A DNA stretch of 9,262 nt from Dehalococcoidia bacterium UBA3254 (GTDB lineage Bacteria; Chloroflexota; Dehalococcoidia; Dehalococcoidales; UBA3254): the NCBI GenBank assembly GCA_002362735.1, contig DEUU01000148.1, positions 1 through 9,262 on the forward strand. The letters run 5' to 3'. Below, one piece after another: positions 1 to 7,900 of this stretch (positions are counted from its first letter, which is position 1; every line of letters starts with the position of its first letter). A program made the translations under genes and the position numbers. The notes under the pieces are model-generated. The model made no database searches. It was given only the letters and a program-made list of their open reading frames with translations, and was not told where the DNA came from.

Positions 1-2205
1 CTTTGCCAGCAGGACGGTCACGCAGAACCGAAAATTATTCACACTGCCCACGGCTGCTCGACCCGTCTATTGGAGATGCTGGGGGGATACACCCTTCAGA
101 CCCGTAACCCTGACAGCTGGGAAGGATGGTATTGGGGCGCTAAACATGTCTGGGGTATGGAGCCGGTCGGCCAGATGGGCCCGGTCGCAAATGTGATGCT
201 GGATATCGCAGAAAATACACAGCTCCTTCTATTCTGGGGAGCCGATCCAGAAACAACACCCTGGGCTTTTGACGGGCAGATGGCCAGCCGCTTATGCTAC
301 TGGTGGGCAGATATCGGGATCAAACAAATCTATATTTGCCCGGATTTGAACTACGGAGCTGCAGTTCACGCAGATAAATGGATTCCCATCAAGCCTAACA
401 CCGATGCCGCTTTTCGATTGGCAATTGCCTATATCTGGATCCATGAAGGCACCTATGATAAGGAATACGTTAAGACTCACACCTTCGGCTTTGAGAAATT
501 CTTCGAATATGTCATGGGCAAAGAAGATGGTATTCCTAAAACACCTGCCTGGGCTTCCGCTAAATGCGGCGTGCCGGAGTGGACCATTAAAGCTCTAGCA
601 AGGGAATGGGCGAAAAAAAGGACTACACTACCCCACAGTAACGGCGGCCCCGGTATTCGTGGTCCCTACGCCACGGAACCTGCTCGCCTGGAAGTTCTAC
701 TTTTGGCTATGCAGGGACTGGGAAAACCCGGCGTCCACCAGGTTAAGATGTTTGAGTGGACGCTCCACGGCCGTCAGCCCATGCCGCGATCATTGATAAC
801 CCCGGATTTAAGGGACATAGCCCGGGGAATAACCGTGCCCATGGTCTGGAATGTAAATAATGGGGTGCCTCATCGGCAAATGGGATCAGGTCTAAGACCA
901 GAAAATATCTATCCGAAACAATTTATACCGAAAGATCTGATTCATGATGCTATCCTCAATCCACCCATAAGCTGGTATGGCACAACCCTATTATACGCAG
1001 AGCTTGAAGACCAGTTCACTAAATACACTTATCCGGCGCCGGGCTGTCCAGAAGTCCATATGATCTGGACTGACTCTCCTTGCTGGATTACCTGCTGGAA
1101 CGACAGCAATCAATTCATTAAGGCGCTTCGCAGTCCCAAGATAGAATTTATCATGGCCCAGCATCCCTGGCTGGAAAACGATTGCCAGTTTGCGGACCTC
1201 ATTCTGCCGGTCACTACCCGGTTTGAGGCAGATGATATCGCAACCGATACAGGCAACGGCCAATTTGGGGTAATTGTGCATCAGAAAAAGTGCATCGAGC
1301 CCATGGGGGAGTCCAGGACCGACTATGAAATCGTCTGTATGATTGCAGAAAGACTGGGATTGCTCAAAGAATATACCGAAGGCAAATCCATTGATGAGTG
1401 GATTAAATACGGGTTTGAGAAATCGGGAGTCCAAAAGCTCACCACTTATGATGAATTTATCAAAAAAGGATATTACGTCATTCCTACGGATCCAGACTGG
1501 AAGGAAGCCAGGCCCGGTTTACTGAACTTCTACGAAGAACCCGAGAGATATCCTCTTAAAACTCCTTCCGGGAAAATTGAGTTTTACTCTCAAAACCTGG
1601 CTAAATACTTTCCGGATGATGAAGAGAGACCGCCGGTGCCTCACTGGATCGAAAAAGGCGAAAGCCACGATGAAAGCCTCTCCAGCGAAAGAGCCAGGAA
1701 ATATCCTTTACTAATGATGTCCAATCATGGCCGATGGAGAGTCCATGCTCAATGTGATGACATTTCCTGGACCAGAGAAGCTCCTACCTGCAAAATCAAG
1801 GGGCCAGATGGATACTATTATGAGCCTCTCTGGATTAATCCGGTAGATGCCGAAGCCAGAAATATCGAGAACGGGGATATCGTGAAGGTGTTCAACGAAA
1901 GAGGCGGTATCCTGGGCGGAGCCTACGTCACGGAGAGAATTATGCCCGGAGTTGGGTACATGGACCACGGAGCTAGGTACGATCCAATTGTTCCGGGGGA
2001 ACTGGACCGGGGCGGAGCCATTAATACCCTCACTCCCCACAATATCACCTCTAAGAACGCGACTGGAATGGTGGCTAGCGGCTTCCTGGTTGAGGTTGAA
2101 GCAGTCAACATCATGGAACTGATGAAACAATATCCCGAATCCTTCAAAAAGCCTTACGATGGAGGCTCAGGGCTGCGTCTGGAGAGAGTATTCGAGGAGA
2201 AGTAA
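1..2205 (+). CDS. Molybdopterin oxidoreductase, transhydroxylase-like large subunit (5' truncated by window)
   Basis: The frame is open from base 1 to the TAA at 2203-2205, giving 734 residues without the N-terminus. An in-frame TTG at 70 is internal, because conserved sequence continues upstream of it. The protein is a DMSO-reductase-family molybdopterin (Mo/W-bisMGD) enzyme. The segment RNPDSWEGWYWG (fragment residues 35-46) and the C-terminal cofactor-binding domain with TPSGKIEFYS resemble the large subunit of pyrogallol-phloroglucinol transhydroxylase (AthL) and resorcinol hydroxylase. In AthL, as I recall it, Asp174 and Ser175 (metal ligand) are active-site residues. The Asp-Ser pair here is D38-S39, which implies about 136 missing residues and a full length near 870, close to AthL's roughly 875. 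H7, 31 residues before D38, could be the counterpart of His144. AthL's large subunit carries no Fe-S cluster; its partner is a ferredoxin-like small subunit. No such gene follows here, so it would have to lie upstream. The substrate is unknown. The broad family is secure; the AthL assignment is moderate. Confidence 0.85.
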   Translation, partial: LCQQDGHAEPKIIHTAHGCSTRLLEMLGGYTLQTRNPDSWEGWYWGAKHVWGMEPVGQMGPVANVMLDIAENTQLLLFWGADPETTPWAFDGQMASRLCYWWADIGIKQIYICPDLNYGAAVHADKWIPIKPNTDAAFRLAIAYIWIHEGTYDKEYVKTHTFGFEKFFEYVMGKEDGIPKTPAWASAKCGVPEWTIKALAREWAKKRTTLPHSNGGPGIRGPYATEPARLEVLLLAMQGLGKPGVHQVKMFEWTLHGRQPMPRSLITPDLRDIARGITVPMVWNVNNGVPHRQMGSGLRPENIYPKQFIPKDLIHDAILNPPISWYGTTLLYAELEDQFTKYTYPAPGCPEVHMIWTDSPCWITCWNDSNQFIKALRSPKIEFIMAQHPWLENDCQFADLILPVTTRFEADDIATDTGNGQFGVIVHQKKCIEPMGESRTDYEIVCMIAERLGLLKEYTEGKSIDEWIKYGFEKSGVQKLTTYDEFIKKGYYVIPTDPDWKEARPGLLNFYEEPERYPLKTPSGKIEFYSQNLAKYFPDDEERPPVPHWIEKGESHDESLSSERARKYPLLMMSNHGRWRVHAQCDDISWTREAPTCKIKGPDGYYYEPLWINPVDAEARNIENGDIVKVFNERGGILGGAYVTERIMPGVGYMDHGARYDPIVPGELDRGGAINTLTPHNITSKNATGMVASGFLVEVEAVNIMELMKQYPESFKKPYDGGSGLRLERVFEEK

Positions 2206-2237
2206 TTTTTTCTGTTAGAAGTTTCCAGGGATTTGTA

Positions 2238-2268
2238 AAAGGGGAGGATTAATCCTCCCCTTTACTTT
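2238..2268 (+). terminator. Intrinsic terminator after the molybdopterin gene
   Basis: A perfect palindrome pairs AAAGGGGAGGA (2238-2248) with TCCTCCCCTTT (2253-2263) around a TTAA loop, and TTTACTTT follows. It lies 33 bp after the stop codon. Because it is a perfect palindrome it could also act on the other strand, but no opposing gene is present. It separates the molybdopterin gene from the hydrogenase operon. Confidence 0.85.
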
Positions 2269-2406
2269 GATCGGCCAGGGTTGGAGTGCTAATGCCCAAC
2301 AAATATGAAAAACTGATCTGTTCAAAACATGCCAGTGATTTACACGTCTGCGTCTCATCTGTTTTAGATAACTTCACCAGCCTTCCAGAATTCATTTGAC
2401 CAGGAT

Positions 2407-2422
2407 ATAATTGTCCAATTAT
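2407..2422. promoter_or_regulatory. Perfect 7-2-7 inverted repeat, candidate operator
   Basis: ATAATTG and CAATTAT flank a TC spacer. The repeat overlaps a TATAAT hexamer (2406-2411) and ends 15 bp before the TTGACA at 2438. The position suits a transcription factor controlling the hydrogenase operon. It does not match the Rex (TTGTGAA-N4-TTCACAA), FNR (TTGAT-N4-ATCAA) or CRP (TGTGA-N6-TCACA) consensus, so the cognate regulator is unknown. Confidence 0.4.
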
Positions 2423-2437
2423 TAGTCGTATAAGAAT

Positions 2438-2466
2438 TTGACAGTTGAAGCTGGTTGGAGGAAAAT
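2438..2466 (+). promoter_or_regulatory. Candidate sigma-A promoter of the hydrogenase operon
   Basis: A perfect TTGACA (-35, 2438-2443) is followed after 17 bp by GAAAAT (2461-2466), which matches the -10 consensus at four of six positions. Transcription would start near 2473 and leave a leader of about 230 nt before hydA. A TATAAT at 2406-2411 is an alternative -10, but it lacks a good -35. The exact start is uncertain. Confidence 0.4.
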
Positions 2467-2596
2467 AATTATTGAAATAAGAGGGATAGCATATAAGTTG
2501 TTCTATTGAATCAAGAGAGCCCGAAATTGGATTGGAAGTTCATTGTACGGAAAAGCCTGAATCATCAAGCCCATAAACAAAACCAGGAAATTAAAA

Positions 2597-2613
2597 AGGC
2601 AGGAATACTGCCT
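2597..2613 (+). other. Small hairpin in the hydA leader
   Basis: AGGCAG (2597-2602) pairs with CTGCCT (2608-2613) around the loop GAATA. It sits 6 bp before the larger terminator-like hairpin at 2620-2649. The two could stack or belong to one regulatory leader. Function unknown. Confidence 0.35.
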
Positions 2614-2619
2614 CTCAAT

Positions 2620-2649
2620 AAAGCGCTTTCTCTCAGGGAAGCGCTTTTT
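2620..2649 (+). terminator. Terminator-like hairpin 52 bp before hydA (possible attenuator)
   Basis: AAAGCGCTT (2620-2628) pairs perfectly with AAGCGCTTT (2639-2647). The stem extends inward by one C-G and two G-U pairs to a CTCA loop, and the T run 2645-2649 covers the end of the stem and two bases beyond. If the operon promoter lies upstream at 2438, RNA polymerase must read through this hairpin to reach hydA, which would make it an attenuator. Otherwise it ends an unrecognised short RNA, and hydA would need a promoter between 2650 and 2690, where I see none that is convincing. Confidence 0.6.
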
Positions 2650-2701
2650 CATTCTAACAGATTATCTTATAGATGCTAATACCGGGATTTGAGGAGATAC
2701 T

Positions 2702-4450
2702 ATGATCAAACTAACAATAGACGGTGAACAGGTTACGGTGGCTGAAGGAACCACAGTTCTAGAAGCGGCCAGGTCAGTAAATATCGATATCCCGCATTTA
2801 TGTTATTTTAAAGACCTTAGACCGGATGGTTCATGCGGCATTTGTGTGGTGGAAGTTGAGGGTGAACGCAACGTTGTACGCTCCTGTATCCGAAACGTTC
2901 AAGACGGCATGAAAGTTCATACCAATACCCCTAAACTCAGATCAACCCGTAAGTTGCTGGTAGAACTCCTGATGGCAAACCATCCCAGAGACTGTTTTAC
3001 CTGCGAGAAGAACCAGAATTGCGAACTGCTGGATCTGTCCTCCGAACTGGGCATTAAAGAGGTAAGATTTGACGGCGGCAATAAATGCCATCATCTGGAT
3101 ACCACCAGCCCATCAATAATACGGGATACCGGTAAATGTATCCTTTGCGGAAGGTGCATCCGCGTCTGCAGCGAAATCCAAACTGTATCCGCCATAGACT
3201 ACATGAATCGTGGTCCACAACTCAAGGTCACTACGTTTCTGGACAAGGGTTTAGGCAATGTAGAATGTATAAATTGCGGACAATGCATCCACGTTTGTCC
3301 TGTCGCCGCTATTAAAGAACAAAGCGCAATCAATGAGGTCTGGAAGGCTATCGCGGACCCGAATAAAATCGTGGTGGTCCAGGAGGCGCCTTCGGTCAGG
3401 GTCGCTCTGGGAGAAGAGTTGGGATTACCGGTCGGATCACTGGTTACCGGTAAGATGCATGCAGCTCTTAAAAAACTTGGATTTGATGCCGTTTTCGATA
3501 CTAATTTTACGGCTGATTTAACCATCATGGAAGAAGGCAACGAACTGGTTAAAAGAATTAAAGAAGGCGGAGTCCTTCCCATGTTCACGTCTTGCTGTCC
3601 TGGGTGGATAAAATTCGTGGAGCATTTTTATCCTGACCTGATACCTCATCTTTCCAGCTGTAAATCCCCTCAGCAAATGTTCGGCGCCCTGGCTAAAACT
3701 TACTATGCGGCAGATGCTAAAGTAGACCCCGCCAAAATCGTTTCAGTTTCCATCATGCCGTGTACAGCCAAAAAATTTGAAGCTCAAAGACCTGAGATGA
3801 ACAGCAGCGGATATAGAGACGTAGATTACGTTTTGACTACCCGAGAAATTGCTCGCATGATCCGGGAAGCAGGTATTGATTTTGCCACATTACCAGCGGT
3901 AGAGCCCGATAAACTCATGGGTCTCTATACTGGGGCCGGCACTATTTTCGGTGCTACTGGAGGTGTCATGGAAGCCGCACTCCGCACCGCTTATAAAGTT
4001 ATCACCGATAAGGAACTTGAAAAAATTGATATAGAGCCAGTTAGAGGTGTAAAAGGTATCCGTTCTGCGAGCATCAAAGTTGGGGATCTTCTAGTTAAAG
4101 TGGCTGTTGCTCATGGATTGGGTAATGCCAGAAAATTGATGGATGAAGTAAGGGCAGGCAATTCTCCCTATCATTTCATCGAAGTGATGGCATGTCCGGG
4201 CGGGTGCGTCGGAGGAGGTGGACAACCCTTTGGTTTTGATATCTCGGTGCGGGAAACTCGAGGACAAAGTCTTTACAACGAAGATAAAGGGTTGCCTTTA
4301 AGAAAGTCACATCAAAATCCTGCTGTTGAAAAGCTTTACAAAGACTTTCTGGTGAAGCCGCTGGGCGAAAAATCGCATCACCTGCTTCATACAACTTATA
4401 CATCGCGCGAAAACGGAGACAGAAAGCTCTCCGAGGTGCAATTCGAATAA
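2702..4450 (+). CDS. hydA: [FeFe] hydrogenase catalytic subunit HydA (group A)
   Basis: This 582-residue cytoplasmic protein reversibly converts protons and electrons to H2. The N-terminal [2Fe-2S] domain uses C34, C45, C48 and C62. A His-Cys3 [4Fe-4S] site uses H94, C98, C101 and C107. Two ferredoxin-type clusters use C146, C149, C152, C156 and C189, C192, C195, C199. The H-cluster motifs are TSCCPGW (C299 ligand), MPCTAKKFE (C354) and MACPGGC (C498, C502). The proton-path residues known from Clostridium pasteurianum CpI are all present one position lower: C298, E278, E281, S318. Length is close to CpI's 574. The C-terminal [2Fe-2S] extension of Thermotoga HydA is absent: no cysteine follows C502. 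GAGGAG at 2691-2696 lies 5 bp before the ATG. With HydC and HydB downstream, it most likely works with NAD(P)H rather than ferredoxin alone. It looks fully functional. Confidence 0.95.
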   Translation: MIKLTIDGEQVTVAEGTTVLEAARSVNIDIPHLCYFKDLRPDGSCGICVVEVEGERNVVRSCIRNVQDGMKVHTNTPKLRSTRKLLVELLMANHPRDCFTCEKNQNCELLDLSSELGIKEVRFDGGNKCHHLDTTSPSIIRDTGKCILCGRCIRVCSEIQTVSAIDYMNRGPQLKVTTFLDKGLGNVECINCGQCIHVCPVAAIKEQSAINEVWKAIADPNKIVVVQEAPSVRVALGEELGLPVGSLVTGKMHAALKKLGFDAVFDTNFTADLTIMEEGNELVKRIKEGGVLPMFTSCCPGWIKFVEHFYPDLIPHLSSCKSPQQMFGALAKTYYAADAKVDPAKIVSVSIMPCTAKKFEAQRPEMNSSGYRDVDYVLTTREIARMIREAGIDFATLPAVEPDKLMGLYTGAGTIFGATGGVMEAALRTAYKVITDKELEKIDIEPVRGVKGIRSASIKVGDLLVKVAVAHGLGNARKLMDEVRAGNSPYHFIEVMACPGGCVGGGGQPFGFDISVRETRGQSLYNEDKGLPLRKSHQNPAVEKLYKDFLVKPLGEKSHHLLHTTYTSRENGDRKLSEVQFE

Positions 4451-4484
4451 ATATCTACAGAATGTTTTAAGAAGGACGATAAAT

Positions 4485-4955
4485 ATGGACCATGAAATTG
4501 AAGGAAAATTGAGCGAGATAATGTCCCACTACAAGGGCAACCGGGATGAGTTAATCAATATTCTTCAGGAAACTCAGGAACAGTTCCGATACCTGCCTGA
4601 AGCAGCCATGCAGAGGATCGCAAATTTCTTAAAAATACCTGTCAGCCAGGTATACGGCGTCGCTACTTTTTACGCTCTCTTCAGGTTGACGCCCAGTGGT
4701 CGAAAAACCGTTTGCGTCTGTCGCGGCACTGCCTGTCATGTACGCGGCGGATCTCACGTTCTCCATGAAGTAGAAAAACGTTTGGGAGTTAAGCCAGGAG
4801 AAACCACGAAAGATATGGAATATACTCTCCAAACCGTAGCCTGTATTGGAGCCTGCGCATTAGCTCCGAATATATCTATTGACAAAGAAACTTACGGTTT
4901 GGTAACCAGTAAGAAACTCGAGGAGGTTTTTGGTGATTGGAAGAAACCTGAATAA
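4485..4955 (+). CDS. hydC: HydC / NuoE-like thioredoxin-fold [2Fe-2S] subunit
   Basis: This 156-residue protein is of the NuoE (complex I 24 kDa) family, which passes electrons between the FMN subunit and the rest of NADH-linked hydrogenases. An N-terminal helical domain (about 1-65, with VYGVATFYALF) precedes a thioredoxin-like domain. Its [2Fe-2S] ligands are C79 and C84 (C-x4-C) and C120 and C124 (C-x3-C, in ACIGACALAPN). C77 is an additional cysteine. GAAGGA at 4471-4476 serves the ATG with 8 bp spacing. The gene lies 34 bp after hydA, and its 3' end overlaps the next gene by 23 bp, so it is cotranscribed and probably translationally coupled to it. Length is usual for the family. The role in the hydrogenase complex is inferred from context and is strongly supported. 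Confidence 0.93.
   Translation: MDHEIEGKLSEIMSHYKGNRDELINILQETQEQFRYLPEAAMQRIANFLKIPVSQVYGVATFYALFRLTPSGRKTVCVCRGTACHVRGGSHVLHEVEKRLGVKPGETTKDMEYTLQTVACIGACALAPNISIDKETYGLVTSKKLEEVFGDWKKPE
4921..4926 (+). promoter_or_regulatory. Ribosome binding site inside hydC that sets the hydB start
   Basis: AGGAGG lies inside the hydC coding sequence. It is 6 bp before GTG (4933) and only 3 bp before the in-frame TTG at 4930. The spacing favours GTG as the start of the fusion protein. Confidence 0.75.
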
Positions 4956-7900
4956 TACAAATACACAGCGCACCATCCTCTTTTGCCACGGCACGGGATG
5001 CGTCTCAGGCAAGGCCATAGAAATTCGTGAAGCCACCGAGAAAGCCTTACTTCAGGAAGGGCTGACCGATGTGAAGGTGGATTTCACCGGTTGCCACGGC
5101 TTCTGCCAGCAAGGTCCTATCGCTGTAGTAGAACCGGATGGGATTTTTTATACTCATGTCACCGTCAATGATGTTCCGGATATCGTTAAGTCTCATTTTC
5201 GTGATGGGAAACCGGTATCCCGACTATTTTATAAAGACCCCAATACCGGAGAAGCTATACCGTTATACAAAGACATACCATTTTATAAATTGCAGCGCCG
5301 GATTATCTTACGTAACTGCGGTCACATAAATCCCGAAAGAATTGATGACTATATCGCCATCGGGGGATATGAATCAGCCCGCAAGGCTGTGCTCAATATG
5401 ACTCCAGAACAGATTATTGATGAGGTCAAACGATCTGGCTTGCGCGGTCGTGGAGGCGCTGGTTTCTCAACCGGACAGAAGTGGGAGTTTTGTAAAAAAT
5501 CCCCGGGTAACGAGAAATATATCATTTGTAACGCGGATGAGGGTGATCCAGGTGCGTTTATGGATCGCTCGCTAGCTGAAGGTGATCCTCACTCTGTCCT
5601 CGAGGGAATGATCATCGGAGCCTTTGCTATGGGAGCCAATAAAGGCTTTATTTATTCCCGCGCCGAAAAACCCCTCGCAATCAAACGATTTAGGATTGCA
5701 TTAAAACAGGCCAGAGAACGAGAATTATTAGGGAAAAATATCTTCGGCTCCGGCTTTGATTTTGATATTGAATTGAGAGAAGGCGCGGGTGCCTTTGTTT
5801 GCGGCGAAGAGACGGCCTTGATTGCTTCCATTGAAGGCAAGCGGGGTATGCCAAGTCCACGACCTCCATTCCCGGCTCAATCCGGTCTCTGGGGAAAGCC
5901 TACCAATATTAACAACGTAAAATCCTATGCCACCGTTCCAGTGATAATTGCAAACGGAGCGGACTGGTATTCGAAAATTGGTACTGAGACCAGTAAGGGT
6001 ACCGCAGTCTTCGCTCTGACGGGTAAAATCGCTAACGCCGGACTAATCGAAGTACCCATGGGTACTCCACTCTGGCAGATCATCTACGGTATTGGAGGAG
6101 GAATCCCAAACAAGAAGCGGTTTAAAGCCGTACAAACCGGTGGTCCCTCCGGTGGGTGCATTCCCCTCAGTCACCTTAATCTGAATGTAGATTATGAATC
6201 TCTGAAACAAGCCGGTGCGATTATGGGTTCCGGTGGTATTGTAGTAATGGATGAAGATAGCTGCATGGTAGACGTTGCTAAATTCTTCCTTTCCTTTACT
6301 ATGGAAGAATCTTGCGGCAAATGCATTTCTTGCCGAGAAGGCACCTGCAAGATGTATGATATCATGTGTAAAATAACCGAGGGTAAAGGGAAAATAGAGG
6401 ACCTTGAAACTCTTCGAGAGCTGGCAAGCACTATCAGCGCGGCTTCGCTTTGCGGCCTGGGGCAAACCGCTCCGAACCCGGTATTGACTACTCTGCATCA
6501 TTTTATGGATGAATATGAAGCTCATATCATCGATAAAAAATGCCCATCCGTAGTCTGCCAGCCGATGTTCAGGGCTCCCTGTCAGCATACCTGTCCGGTA
6601 GGACTGGATGTCCCGGGATATACTTCACTGATTAAAGAAAGGAAATACGAGCAGGCCTTTCAATTAATCATGCAAAAACTGCCTTTCCCCATGTCTGTTG
6701 GACGAGTCTGTCCGGCTCCATGTGAGAAAAAATGCCGCCGGAGTCAGATCGATGAAGCCGTTGCTATCCGTCATCTAAAAAGATTTGCAGCCGATTACGC
6801 TTTTGAGCAAGACTTTGAGTATTCTCCCCATATTAAAGATAAAAAAGATGAGAGGGTGGCCATCATCGGATCAGGCCCGGCCGGTTTGTCAGCTGCCTGG
6901 GACCTGACGATAGATGGTTACCAGGTTACCGTTTTTGAATCGCTGCCGGTAGCAGGTGGGATGATGTCTGTTGGTATTCCTGAATACCGGTTACCCAAGA
7001 AAATTCTAAACCGTGAAATATCCTTTTTAAAAAAGCTTGGTGTAGTTATTAAGCTGAACACGAAAATCGAAGAACCAGGTATCCTCCTGGATCAGGGCTA
7101 CAAAGCCGTTTTAATTGCCGTTGGAGCTCACAAAGGTACCAAGATGCAAATCCCTGGAGAAAACCTGGAAGGCGTTATCGATGCGGTTGATTTCCTGCGA
7201 CCGGTAAATATGGGTAACTATGTTCACATCGGCGAAAAAATAGCCGTGATCGGAGGAGGAAATTCCGCTATCGACGCGGCCAGAGTAGCGGTACGTAAAG
7301 GAGCCAAAGAAGTCCATGTTCTTTATCGCAGGGAAAGGGCCGATATGCCGGCTGAAGAAGAAGAGGTCATCGCTGCCGAAGAAGAGGGGGTAAAACTCCA
7401 TCTTCTCGTTGCGCCTTCCCGGGTTATTGACAAAAATGGGAAGGTCGTTGCACTTGAATGCGTTAACATGGAATTAAAATCCTTTGACGCCAGCGGCAGA
7501 CGTACTCCTGAACCAGTAAAAGGTTCGGAATACATTTTCGATGTTGATATGGTTATAAGGGCTTCGGGCCAGAATCCGGATACTGCTTACATGAAGCTCG
7601 GTAACATCAAAACAGATAAATCGGGAAGAATCCTGGCAGATAAAAGGACTCTCGCTACCGATGAAAAGGGTATCTTCGTAGCAGGCGATGCTTTCACCGG
7701 TCCCGCGACGGTAATCGAGGCCATTGCGGCCGGGCAGAGAGCCGCTTCATCTATCAGAAATTACATTCAAGGAAAGGAATTATCCCCGCTGGTTCATAGA
7801 AACGGATATCAACCTGTCCCGATTTCATTGATACCTCCTACGGACCAGGAGACCAAGGTGACTCCGCGGATTAGCTTCTCCGAAATTCCGATCAGTGATC

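Larger units (their letters stand above)
2269..2701. other. Gene-free control region upstream of the hydrogenase operon
   Basis: No convincing coding frame is present on either strand. The stretch is AT-rich compared with its flanks. It contains an inverted repeat (2407-2422), promoter-like hexamers (2406-2411 and 2438-2466), and two adjacent hairpins (2597-2613 and 2620-2649) before the hydA ribosome binding site. I recognise no known riboswitch class in it. It is long for a simple promoter, so a regulatory leader or a small RNA ending at the 2620-2649 hairpin is possible. Confidence 0.6.

Noticed and set aside
70..78. TTG (70) or ATG (76) as start of the molybdopterin gene
   Set aside because: The frame is open to base 1, family-like sequence continues upstream, and no ribosome binding site is present. 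Extrapolated length supports about 136 further upstream residues.
991..1434. Open frame on the - strand, 147 codons
   Set aside because: It lies wholly inside the molybdopterin gene, has no ribosome binding site, and its translation resembles no family. The same holds for the other - strand frames at 1711-2130, 3199-3588 and 6043-6588.
2457..2509. GGAGG followed by a short frame from ATT, possible leader peptide
   Set aside because: It would need a rare ATT start, gives only 12 residues, and shows no run of regulatory codons.
2506..2514. TTGAATCAA as an FNR-like half-palindrome
   Set aside because: It is too short, the spacer is 1 bp instead of 4, and it lies downstream of the candidate promoter.
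4930..4932. TTG as start of the HydB fusion
   Set aside because: It is only 3 bp after AGGAGG. GTG at 4933 has a normal 6-bp spacing and adds just one residue of difference.
7351..7390. GAA/GAG repeat
   Set aside because: It encodes a glutamate-rich helix in the GltD-like domain (two runs of acidic residues) that is usual there, not a DNA repeat element.
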